Assembly: GCA_036009105.1 (NCBI GenBank)
Contig: DASYMJ010000013.1
Span: 1-16,534, forward strand
From: JAFAVZ01 sp036009105
GTDB lineage: Bacteria > Acidobacteriota > Thermoanaerobaculia > Gp7-AA8
Direction: 5' to 3'
DNA: 16,534 bases
The notes beneath the pieces are model-generated. The model worked only from the letters and a program-made list of their open reading frames with translations, did no database searches and was not told the DNA's origin. Shown piece by piece: positions 1 through 8,211 of this stretch. The first letter of the stretch is position 1; every line of letters starts with the position of its first letter. A program made the translations under genes and the position numbers.

Positions 1-549
1 GGCCCAGATGGGGAGCGCGTAGTCCTCGTCGTCGTCCACCGGGCCGCCGGTGCGCACCTTGGCGGAGGCCTCTTCGATGGGGAGCGCGAGCACCAGGGTC
101 TGGCGGAGCTCCTTGTCGTTCGGGGGACGGGCATCCGCGGAGCGGCCGGCGGCGACGTGCTCCACCAGGGCGTGGAGAACCTGCAGCTTCTCCGCGGCGT
201 CCGTCACTTCCCGGGCCGTGCCGAAGACCACCGCGGAGCGGTAGTTCATGGAGTGGTGGAACGCGGAGCGGGCCAGCACGAGGCCGTCCAGCAGCGTCAC
301 GGTGACACACGCCTCGACGCCGCCTCGCAGCGAGCGGAGCATCCGGCTGGCCGCGGAGCCGTGGAAGTAGAGCGTGTCGCCGACCCGGGTGTGGATGGTG
401 GGGATGACCACCGGCGCGCCTTCCACCACGAAGCCTACGTGGCAGATCAGCGCCTCGTCGATGATGGCGTGGATGGTCTGCCGGTCATAGAGGCCGCGCT
501 TGGGGAGGCGGCGGACGGTGGTGCGTTCGGTTTGTAGTAAGTTGCTCAT
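1..549 (-). CDS. Pyridoxamine 5'-phosphate oxidase (PPOX) family protein, FMN-binding split barrel, 3' end truncated by window edge
   Basis: The frame is open from the ATG at 549 to the window edge (183 codons), so the C-terminus is missing. The start reads MSNLLQTERTTVRRLPKRG. The middle fits the Pyridox_ox_2-type split-barrel fold: a helix with IIDEALICHVGF, then a strand ending VVIPTIH, a segment with TLYFHGSAASRML (flavin-phosphate loop region of this family) and later HHSMNYRSAVVFGTAREV. Members bind FMN or related flavins and are usually annotated only as flavin-nucleotide-binding proteins; the substrate here cannot be told. It diverges from a MocR-type regulator with about 30 bp between starts, an arrangement that usually means the regulator controls it. 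No clear Shine-Dalgarno precedes the ATG. Family assignment is firm; true PdxH activity is unlikely because this is the generic PPOX branch. Confidence 0.85.
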   Translation of the reverse strand, partial: MSNLLQTERTTVRRLPKRGLYDRQTIHAIIDEALICHVGFVVEGAPVVIPTIHTRVGDTLYFHGSAASRMLRSLRGGVEACVTVTLLDGLVLARSAFHHSMNYRSAVVFGTAREVTDAAEKLQVLHALVEHVAAGRSADARPPNDKELRQTLVLALPIEEASAKVRTGGPVDDDEDYALPIWA

Positions 550-591
550 CTCGCCTTTGTGCTAGTACAATCTAATTTCGTGACAGTACAA
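542..591. promoter_or_regulatory. Divergent promoter with direct-repeat operator for the MocR regulator
   Basis: The heptamer AGTACAA occurs at 564-570 and again at 585-591, a 21-bp offset, that is, two helical turns on the same DNA face. On the + strand TTGCTC (542-547) and TACAAT (566-571), 18 bp apart, look like -35 and -10 boxes and place the transcript start at or near the GTG at 580. On the - strand the same repeats (TTGTACT) fall where the -35 and -10 of the PPOX gene would be. MocR-type regulators are known to bind pairs of direct repeats. The operator role is inferred from position and spacing. Confidence 0.55.
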
Positions 592-1899
592 ACATACGTC
601 CACGGGGACAGCGCCGTCAAGATCGCCCGCTCCATCGAGGACGCCATCGCCATCGGGAAGGTCGGCGCGGGCGAGAACCTCCCGCCGGTGCGGGCGGTGG
701 CCGCCGAGCTGCGCGTGAGCCCGGCCACGGTCGCCGCGGCGTACCGCCTGCTCCAGGAGCGCGGGTTGCTGGTAGCCGACGGAAGGCGCGGGACGCGGGT
801 GAGGCATGCGGCTCCCATCGCCACGCCGCTGGCCATCGCACTGCCCGACGATGTGCGCGATCTCTCGGACGGCAACCCTGATCTCGACCTCCTGCCCGAC
901 CTGGAAGGCGCGATGGCAGCCGCCGGCATCGGCCACCGGCTGTATGGCGAGACGCTCAACGACCCCACGCTCCTCGAGCTGACGCGCAAACAGTTCGCCG
1001 CCGACGGCGTTCCGGCCGGGCACGTGGCGGTGACGAGCGGCGCGCTGGACGGCATCGAGCGCGTGCTGCGGGAGCACCTCCGGCCCGGCGACCGCATCAT
1101 CGTGGAGGATCCGTGCTTCACCGGCGTCCTCGATCTGGTCAATGCGCTGTCGCTGATCGCCGTGCCCGTGCCGGTCGACGGCGAAGGGCTGATCGGCGCC
1201 GAACTGCGCAAGGCGGTCAAGTCGGCGGACGCGATCATCGTCACGCCGCGCGCGCAGAACCCCACCGGCGCGGCGATCACGCAACCGCGAGCGCGCGAGC
1301 TGCGCCGCATCCTGGCCGCCCGCCCCCAGCTGCTGCTCATCGAAGACGATCATGCCGGCCCGGTGGCGGGGGTACCGTACATCACGCTGGTGACGGCGCA
1401 GCAGCAGCGCTGGGCGGTGGTGCGCTCGGTGTCGAAGTCGCTGGGGCCCGACCTCCGCGTCGCGCTCACGGCGGGCGATGCGCACACCATCGCGCGGCTG
1501 GAAGGGCGGCAGCAGCTCGGCGTCCGCTGGGTGAGCCACCTGCTGCAGCGGCTCGTGGCCGCGCTGTGGATGGACGACCACGTACAGCACCAGCTCGAAC
1601 GGGCGGCTGCCGTTTATGCGGACCGGAGGGTGGCGCTGCTGCGCCATCTGATGATCCGCGGCATCGAGGCGCACGGCGTCTCCGGGCTCAATGTGTGGGT
1701 GCCGGTGCTGGAGGAGACGGCCGTCGTGCAGACGCTTCTCGCGAAGGGGTGGGCGGTGCAGGGCGGCGAGCGCTATCGGATCAGGAGTGGGCCGGCCATC
1801 CGCATCACCATCTCCACGCTGCGGGATCAGGAAGCCGAAGAGCTCGCGGATGATCTGGAGCAGGCCTTGAAGCCGCGCGGCCGGGCGAGGACGGCCTAG
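580..1899 (+). CDS. MocR/PdxR-type transcriptional regulator (GntR winged HTH fused to class I aminotransferase domain)
   Basis: Residues about 10-75 form a GntR-type winged helix-turn-helix (LPPVRAVAAELRVSPATVA is the helix-turn-helix). Residues about 90-435 are a fold-type I aminotransferase-like domain: NPTG motif at 227-230, EDDH near 255-258 for the cofactor ring, and SVSKS with Lys286 as the expected PLP-binding lysine. About 440 aa is normal for MocR proteins, which usually sense PLP or an amino compound rather than catalyse transamination. I chose GTG 580 because the TACAAT -10 box ends 8 nt before it; GTG 559 would add seven residues but lies upstream of and inside the promoter. It diverges from the PPOX gene and runs 2 nt ahead of a LysE-type exporter, so both are likely targets. 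The effector is unknown; a PLP or amino acid signal is inference. Confidence 0.9.
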   Translation: MTVQTYVHGDSAVKIARSIEDAIAIGKVGAGENLPPVRAVAAELRVSPATVAAAYRLLQERGLLVADGRRGTRVRHAAPIATPLAIALPDDVRDLSDGNPDLDLLPDLEGAMAAAGIGHRLYGETLNDPTLLELTRKQFAADGVPAGHVAVTSGALDGIERVLREHLRPGDRIIVEDPCFTGVLDLVNALSLIAVPVPVDGEGLIGAELRKAVKSADAIIVTPRAQNPTGAAITQPRARELRRILAARPQLLLIEDDHAGPVAGVPYITLVTAQQQRWAVVRSVSKSLGPDLRVALTAGDAHTIARLEGRQQLGVRWVSHLLQRLVAALWMDDHVQHQLERAAAVYADRRVALLRHLMIRGIEAHGVSGLNVWVPVLEETAVVQTLLAKGWAVQGGERYRIRSGPAIRITISTLRDQEAEELADDLEQALKPRGRARTA

Positions 1900-1901
1900 G
1901 C

Positions 1902-2501
1902 GTGTCCCCCTCCTCCCTTCTCCTCTTCGCCGCCATGGAGCTCGTGCTCTGCCTCACCCCCGGCCCGGCGGTATTGCTGGTCATCTCGCAGGCGATGCGG
2001 CGCGGCTTTCGCGCCTCGCTCCGCGGCGCGCTGGGCATCCTGGCCGGGAACTCGCTCTACTTCGCTCTCTCCGCGGTTGGTCTCGGAGCGCTCCTCATCG
2101 CCTCGTCAAGAGTCTTCGAAGTGCTGCGCTGGCTCGGCGCCGCCTATCTGGTGCTGATGGGGTTGCGCATGCTCTTCGCGCGCAAGGAGGCGGAGGCGCC
2201 GCAAACGGAGGCGCGGAGCTTCGTGCAGGGGCTGGTGACGCAGCTGGCCAATCCGAAGGCGATCGTCTTCTTCACCGCCCTCCTCCCCCAGTTCGTCGAC
2301 CCCAAAGCCGGCCGCCTCCCCCTCCAGTTCCTCCTCCTCGGCGCGATCTCCGTCGTCATCGAGCTGCCGGTGCTCGCCGCGTACGGCTTCCTGGCCGACC
2401 GCGGGCGCGAGCTGTACGGGCGCCACGGCAGATGGGTGGAGCGCTTGGCCGGAGGGTTCCTTCTCGCCGCCGGCGTGAAGCTGGGCTGGGTGTCGTCCTG
2501 A
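1902..2501 (+). CDS. LysE/RhtB family amino acid exporter
   Basis: A 199-aa inner-membrane protein with about six hydrophobic segments and the N-terminal LTPGPAVLLVISQAMRRG signature of the LysE/RhtB family (LTPGP). The segment QLANPKAIVFFTALLPQFVDP in the middle (split here only in words) is the second conserved family block. The length is typical. GTG 1902 follows the regulator's TAG by 2 nt, which suggests translational coupling; ATG 1935 would remove half of the first membrane segment. In the family these proteins export amino acids such as lysine, homoserine or threonine driven by proton exchange; the substrate here is not determinable. Its pairing with a PLP-type regulator suggests control by an amino acid or vitamin B6 signal, which is inference. 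Confidence 0.88.
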   Translation: MSPSSLLLFAAMELVLCLTPGPAVLLVISQAMRRGFRASLRGALGILAGNSLYFALSAVGLGALLIASSRVFEVLRWLGAAYLVLMGLRMLFARKEAEAPQTEARSFVQGLVTQLANPKAIVFFTALLPQFVDPKAGRLPLQFLLLGAISVVIELPVLAAYGFLADRGRELYGRHGRWVERLAGGFLLAAGVKLGWVSS

Positions 2502-2550
2502 GGCGGAGCTGCTGCGTGGCGTCTTCCACAGGCCGCCGGACCGATGATGA

Positions 2551-2619
2551 ATGTAGGGCCGGCTCTCAGCCGGCCCAACGGTCCGTTGATGCCGGGCCGG
2601 CTGAGAGCCGGCCCCACAT
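2551..2619. repeat. GC-rich double palindrome, copy 1 (between convergent gene ends)
   Basis: Two inverted 26-bp arms with one mismatch. The outer ends are ATGTA (left) and CACAT (right). Each arm is itself a hairpin with a 9-bp stem, GGGCCGGCT and AGCCGGCCC, around a 3-nt loop (CTC or GAG). The spacer carries a further small inverted repeat AACGG-T-CCGTT and ends GATGCC. The element fills the gap between the lysE-type gene (+) and the aconitase-family gene (-), and its right end touches the TAA of the latter. Related copies are at 7493-7562 and 11816-11937. It could act as a bidirectional terminator or REP-like mobile repeat. Confidence 0.9.
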
Positions 2620-4632
<2,013 letters not shown>

Positions 4633-4710
4633 AAAATTGAAAATGCAAAATTGAAAATTGAAAAAGCGATTCTGCCATTTCTTTCAATTTTCAATTTTCA
4701 ATTTTCAATT
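4633..4710. repeat. Heptad hairpin A (AAAATTG units), AT-rich inverted repeat
   Basis: The left arm is four 7-bp units in exact register: AAAATTG (4633-4639), AAAATGC (4640-4646), AAAATTG (4647-4653) and AAAATTG (4654-4660). The right arm is CAATTTT three times (4685-4705) plus CAATT (4706-4710). The arms pair over about 30 nt around a loop near 4668-4680. The stretch is almost pure A/T in a GC-rich genome. It begins at the nucleotide next to the start codon of the aconitase-family gene and ends 9 nt from the stop codon of the upstream hydroxylase gene. It could be a terminator, a 5'-UTR structure or a mobile repeat. Confidence 0.92.
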
Positions 4711-4719
4711 CCCCCGCCG

Positions 4720-5826
4720 CTAGCCATACGGCGTCTCCTCCCGCCTCCTGAACGGATAAGCCAGCTGTCCGAGGTACGTCTCCGGCGGCTGGAACTTTGT
4801 CGTGCCGTAGCGCTTCGGCCAGTGGGACGGCATGTGAGCGGTGCGGAAGAGCACGTCGATGAACGACAGGAAGACGGCGAAGTTCTTGTCGATGCCTTCC
4901 TCGTCCGAGGTGTGGTGCCAGTGGTGGAACTCGGGGGTGGCGAAGATCCAGCGCAGGAAAGGCCAGCGGTGGTTCACGTTCGCATGGATGTACACCGCGT
5001 GGAACGACACGAACACGAGATACGCGTAGAGCGCGGACTGGGAGAAGCCGAGGACGAAGACGGGGAGGAAGGCGAGCAGGCGGTTGAGCAGGGTGTCGAC
5101 GATGTGCGTCCGCGAGCCGGCCAGCCAGTCCATCTGCAGGCTGGAGTGGTGGATCGCGTGGAAGTTCCACATCCAGGGGATCTGATGGAACGCGCGGTGG
5201 ATCCAGTAGCTCACCATGTCCGCCACGAAGAGGATCTCGAAGAACTGCAGCCAGACCGGCTGCGCCGCGACGTGCTTCTGGAAGGGGAACTTCACGAGCC
5301 AGGCGAAGGCGACCTGCACCGGGATGATGGTCAGGAACGAGATGACCTGCACCCCGGCGTGGCTGGCGAAGAAGTGCTTGAGGTCCGTCTGCCAGCCGGT
5401 GCGGAAGATCTTCTGCTCGCGCAGCTGCCAGAGGCGCTCCATGGGGACGAAGAGGCAGCCGAGGATCAGCAGCTCGAGCAGGAAGTAATCGAGCCCGGCG
5501 CTCATGGCCCGATGGCCGCTGATCAGCGGCTCCGCCTTCGAGCCGCCCATGAGCAGGGCCAGGATGCCGAGGCCGATGCCCATCATGCCGTAGGTCTTGG
5601 AGCGGATGAGGACGACGCTGACCGTGCCGAGCACGAACGTCGCGACGATCACCGCGAGGAGCAGCCCGCGCATGACGTCGAGGTGCTCGCGGTAGAGCGG
5701 CATCGCGTCGCGGGAGACCAGGAAATCGGGGAACAGGAAACAGAGCTCGCCCAGCACGGCCATGGCGCCGAAGAGGCTGGCCGTGACGCCGGCGCGTTTG
5801 TCGAGGTCGGGAGTGCGGATATTCAT
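4720..5826 (-). CDS. Fatty acid hydroxylase / sterol desaturase superfamily membrane protein
   Basis: 368 aa with hydrophobic segments near residues 15-35, 52-75, 80-95, 110-127, 157-180, 190-207 and 255-280. The histidine clusters of the superfamily (PF04116) are present and in order: HRAFH (210-214), HAIHH (223-227), HANVNH (281-286) and HHWHH (301-305). These bind the di-iron centre that activates O2 to hydroxylate or desaturate lipid carbon. The N-terminal 130 residues add extra membrane segments not needed for the core. Substrate is unknown; membrane lipid, sterol or carotenoid modification are all possible. It lies between der and the aconitase-family gene on the same strand, with a heptad hairpin on each side, so operon membership is uncertain. 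The ATG at 5826 has no Shine-Dalgarno; the hairpin sits directly upstream. Confidence 0.87.
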   Translation of the reverse strand: MNIRTPDLDKRAGVTASLFGAMAVLGELCFLFPDFLVSRDAMPLYREHLDVMRGLLLAVIVATFVLGTVSVVLIRSKTYGMMGIGLGILALLMGGSKAEPLISGHRAMSAGLDYFLLELLILGCLFVPMERLWQLREQKIFRTGWQTDLKHFFASHAGVQVISFLTIIPVQVAFAWLVKFPFQKHVAAQPVWLQFFEILFVADMVSYWIHRAFHQIPWMWNFHAIHHSSLQMDWLAGSRTHIVDTLLNRLLAFLPVFVLGFSQSALYAYLVFVSFHAVYIHANVNHRWPFLRWIFATPEFHHWHHTSDEEGIDKNFAVFLSFIDVLFRTAHMPSHWPKRYGTTKFQPPETYLGQLAYPFRRREETPYG

Positions 5827-5906
5827 AGTTGCTGGTTGCTGGTTACTGGTTGCTGGTAGAACCGCTGAGCGAGCCTACCAGCAACCAGCCCAGTAACCAG
5901 TAACTA
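5827..5906. repeat. Heptad hairpin B (GTTGCTG units)
   Basis: The left arm has GTTGCTG at 5828-5834 and 5835-5841, GTTACTG at 5842-5848 and GTTGCTG at 5849-5855, followed by GTAG. The right arm has CAGCAAC (5879-5885), a 5-nt remnant CAGCC (5886-5890) and CAGTAAC at 5891-5897 and 5898-5904. The arms pair over about 30 nt with a 2-nt deletion in the right arm and a loop near 5860-5874. The left end is 1 nt from the hydroxylase start codon and the right end overlaps the TAG stop of der (5904-5906), so the element makes up the whole intergenic space. Confidence 0.92.
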
Positions 5907-7259
5907 CTTCTCCCGCTTCATCCCCTTCCGCGCTCGCAGCACGAAATGGATCGGCGTGCCGGTCAGGCCCAGGGCCTCGCGGAACTGGTTCTCCAGGAAG
6001 CGGCGGTAGGAGAAGTGTAGCGGCTCGTCCATGTTGGAGAAGAGCGCGATGGTGGGCGGGCCGGCCTTGAGCTGGGTGGCGTAGTAGAAGCGGCGGGGGC
6101 GGCCGCGCAGGGCGGGCGGCTGGTGGCTGGCGATGGCATGCTCCAGCACCTGGTTCAGCTCCGAGGTGCGGAAGCGCTTGCGGTGGCCGGCCACGATCTC
6201 GTCGATGCGGTCGAAGATCTTGTCCACGCGGCGGCCGGTCTTCGCCGAGATGAACTCCAGCGGCGCGTAGGCGAGGAACTTGAGGCGGAAGCGGACGTGC
6301 TCCTCGAACTTCTTCGCATCATCCTGCGAGTGCTCGCCCACGTCCCACTTGTTCACCAGCAGCAGCGCCGCCTTCCCCGCCTCCTCGGCGTACCCGGCCA
6401 CGGTCGCGTCCTGCCCGGTGATGCCCTCCGTGGCGTCGATGAGGACCAGGGCGATCTCGGCCCGCTCGATGGCCTTGCGCGCGGAGATCACGGCCAGCTT
6501 CTCCGCCTCGTCCGTCGTCTTCCCCTTCCGCCGGATGCCCGCCGTGTCGATGATGAGGTACCGCTTGCCGTTGCGCTCGATCTCGATGTCGATCGCGTCG
6601 CGCGTCGTCCCCGAGATGGGCGAGACCACCGCCCGCTCCTCGTTGGTCAGCCGGTTGAGCAGGGACGACTTCCCGACGTTCGGCCGGCCGATGATGGCCA
6701 CCCGGACCGGGGCATTCTCGTCCTCCCCTTCCGACACCGACTCCGCCGGCACGATCTCGGCGATGGCATCGATCAGGTCGTCGATGCCCGCGCCGTGCTC
6801 GGCGGAGATCGGCATCAGCCGCTCGAAGCCGAGCTCCCAGAACTCGTTGGTCGCCTCCTCGGCGTCCTTCCGGTCGACCTTGTTGACGAGGAGCACGGTG
6901 CGGGCGGCATCGGGGCGCAAGTCCTGCGCGATCTCGCGGTCCTCCGGCAGCAGGCCGGCCGCGCCGTCGACCACGAAGAGGATGAAATCGGCCTCGGAGA
7001 GAGCGTGGCGGGCCTGGGCGCGGATCTCGCCGGCGTAGGCGGACATCGGCGAGTCGCCGTACTCGAGCCCGCCGGTGTCGATGAGCTCGTAGCGGCGGCC
7101 GTCGTCCAGCTCGACGACGTCGCTGAGGCGGTCGCGGGTCATGCCCGGCAGATCGTGGGTGAGGGCTCGCCGCTTGCCGGCCAGCCGGTTGAACAGGGTC
7201 GACTTACCGACGTTGGGACGGCCGACGATGACGACTTTTCTCAGGTTCGGCGGGGCCAT
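5904..7259 (-). CDS. der: Ribosome-associated GTPase Der (EngA)
   Basis: 451 aa with the tandem G domains unique to Der. Domain 1: GRPNVGKST at 13-21, DTGGLEY at 61-67, NKVD at 126-129. Domain 2: GRPNVGKSS at 191-199, DTAGIRRKG at 238-246, NKWD at 303-306. A KH-like C-terminal domain follows (about 360-451, with RGRPRRFYYATQ) and ends in a basic tail GMKREK. Der acts in the cytoplasm in late assembly of the 50S ribosomal subunit and is essential in most bacteria. Length is typical. The start is ATG 7259 (MAPPNLRK): the domain begins at once, and a TACTAT -10 box ends 9 nt upstream, so the message is probably leaderless. Upstream in-frame extension would run into the divergent gene. The stop codon lies inside heptad hairpin B. 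Confidence 0.97.
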   Translation of the reverse strand: MAPPNLRKVVIVGRPNVGKSTLFNRLAGKRRALTHDLPGMTRDRLSDVVELDDGRRYELIDTGGLEYGDSPMSAYAGEIRAQARHALSEADFILFVVDGAAGLLPEDREIAQDLRPDAARTVLLVNKVDRKDAEEATNEFWELGFERLMPISAEHGAGIDDLIDAIAEIVPAESVSEGEDENAPVRVAIIGRPNVGKSSLLNRLTNEERAVVSPISGTTRDAIDIEIERNGKRYLIIDTAGIRRKGKTTDEAEKLAVISARKAIERAEIALVLIDATEGITGQDATVAGYAEEAGKAALLLVNKWDVGEHSQDDAKKFEEHVRFRLKFLAYAPLEFISAKTGRRVDKIFDRIDEIVAGHRKRFRTSELNQVLEHAIASHQPPALRGRPRRFYYATQLKAGPPTIALFSNMDEPLHFSYRRFLENQFREALGLTGTPIHFVLRARKGMKREK

Positions 7260-7268
7260 GGGATGCGC

Positions 7269-7283
7269 ATAGTACGGTAGAAT
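7269..7283. promoter_or_regulatory. Back-to-back -10 boxes for der (-) and the zinc-ribbon gene (+)
   Basis: The 30-bp gap between the divergent starts holds TAGAAT on the + strand (7278-7283), 6 nt before GTG 7290, and TACTAT on the - strand (7274 down to 7269), 9 nt before ATG 7259. No convincing -35 boxes and no Shine-Dalgarno sequences are seen. The spacing implies leaderless or nearly leaderless transcripts in both directions. Confidence 0.5.
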
Positions 7284-7289
7284 CGGCAG

Positions 7290-7487
7290 GTGACCGCCAG
7301 CTCCCCACTGACCTGCCGTCTCTGTGCCGCCCCGCTGCGGGTCCGCGACCTGAACCGGCGGCTGTGCGGCGTCTGCGACGAGTACGCGCAACACGTGGCG
7401 CTCTACAGCAACAAAGGCCTGGAGCGCATCCTGGGCGAGCTGGAACGCGGCGCGATGTTCGTGGCGGCCTCCCGCCACGTGCACTAA
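7290..7487 (+). CDS. Small zinc-ribbon-like protein of unknown function
   Basis: 65 aa starting at GTG 7290. Two CxxC pairs (Cys9/Cys12 and Cys26/Cys29, 13 residues apart) form a likely zinc ribbon: CRLCAAPL and CGVCDEY. A predicted helical C-terminal half (KGLERILGELERGAMFVAA) follows. The start is chosen because a TAGAAT -10 box ends 6 nt upstream and the first cysteine pair follows at once. I do not recognise a named family. It diverges from der and could be a nucleic-acid or protein-binding adaptor, but nothing in the sequence proves it. A GC palindrome starts 6 nt after its TAA. Confidence 0.65.
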   Translation: MTASSPLTCRLCAAPLRVRDLNRRLCGVCDEYAQHVALYSNKGLERILGELERGAMFVAASRHVH

Positions 7488-7492
7488 GGAAA

Positions 7493-7562
7493 ACGCAGGG
7501 ACGGCTCTCAGCCGGCCCAATGGATCCGTTGATGACGGGCCGGCTGAGAGCCGGCCCTACAT
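7493..7562. repeat. GC-rich double palindrome, copy 2
   Basis: 70 bp, the same plan as copy 1. The left arm is decayed (ACGCAGGGACGGCT where copy 1 has ATGTAGGGCCGGCT), while the right arm with AGCCGGCCC and terminal TACAT is intact. The spacer keeps TCCGTTGATGAC. It again lies between two convergent genes (zinc-ribbon gene ending 7487, unknown gene ending 7670). The 107 bp from 7563 to 7669 shows no gene or clear motif apart from a T-run just after the repeat (7562-7567), which on the + strand would suit a terminator. Confidence 0.88.
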
Positions 7563-7669
7563 TTTTCTGCGAGCGCCGGCAGCCCGTCGATGCTCTTCGC
7601 GTTCTTCGTGGCCCGATCGATGACGGGGTAAAGCTTGGCCAGGGCCGCTATCCTAAACTGGCCTGATGC

Positions 7670-8200
7670 TTAGCCAAACCGGATCGCGGAGCCGACGAAC
7701 GGCACCACCGCGTCGTAGCCCTGCGGCGGCGCCAGCGGCTCCGTCGCGGCGACGCCCCACTGGGTGACGCCTTTGCCGACCAGTTCCGCAAAGTCGTAGC
7801 GGCGGCCGCCGAAGTCGAACGGCTCGCTGGAGACGAGGCGCGCGGAGAAGACGTTCGCCAGGAAGCCGACCGCCGGCGCCGTCTCGGCAACCTCGGTCGT
7901 CGCGACGATCGAGGTGCGGGCGAAGGTGGCGATGCAGCGGCCGATGGAGAAGCTGAGCGGCTCCTCGAACGTGGCGCCCGGCTCGTCGCGCAGGTAGATG
8001 CTGAACGTGCCGCGGTGGTCGATGCCGACGCCGAGCGGGCCGTTCATGACGGTCGACGAGGTGAACGGCTCGGAGGAGAAGGTGAAGTACCCATGCGGCG
8101 GCTCGACCCCCTGCAGGTAGAGGAAGTAGCCGACGTCCTGCAGCGTGTCGCCCTGCTTGTAGAAACGCCCCGTCACGTACCACACCAGCTCACCGACCAT
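7670..8200 (-). CDS. Conserved-looking hypothetical protein, beta-rich, no family recognised
   Basis: 176 aa from ATG 8200. The Shine-Dalgarno AGGAG decides the start: it touches the ATG at 8206 but stands 6 nt before the one at 8200. The protein is soluble in appearance, with many short alternating strands and aromatic residues (GRFYKQGDTLQDVGYFLYLQ at 11-30, then GYFTFSSEPFTSSTV, GTFSIYLRDEP). There is no signal peptide, membrane segment or obvious catalytic motif. It follows the DUF92 fusion gene with 9 nt between stop and start on the same strand, so the two are very likely co-transcribed. It might work with the prenol-salvage enzyme, or simply share its promoter. Unrecognised by me; a beta-sandwich or barrel fold is a guess from strand pattern only. 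Confidence 0.72.
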   Translation of the reverse strand: MVGELVWYVTGRFYKQGDTLQDVGYFLYLQGVEPPHGYFTFSSEPFTSSTVMNGPLGVGIDHRGTFSIYLRDEPGATFEEPLSFSIGRCIATFARTSIVATTEVAETAPAVGFLANVFSARLVSSEPFDFGGRRYDFAELVGKGVTQWGVAATEPLAPPQGYDAVVPFVGSAIRFG

Positions 8201-8206
8201 CGACAT

Positions 8207-8211
8207 CTCCT
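8207..8211 (-). promoter_or_regulatory. Shine-Dalgarno AGGAG overlapping the upstream stop codon
   Basis: On the - strand the TAG of the DUF92 fusion gene (8212-8210) overlaps AGGAG (8211-8207). Spacing to ATG 8200 is 6 nt, versus 0 nt to ATG 8206, so 8200 is preferred. The overlap indicates translational coupling. Confidence 0.65.

Noticed and set aside
562..1674. A 370-codon frame antisense to the MocR regulator
   Set aside because: It mirrors the codon pattern of the regulator, has no recognisable domain and has no promoter or ribosome binding site.
7260..7520. N-terminal extension of Der to 7520
   Set aside because: The added 87 residues run antisense through the zinc-ribbon gene and the GC palindrome; Der proteins begin at the G1 region, as from 7259.
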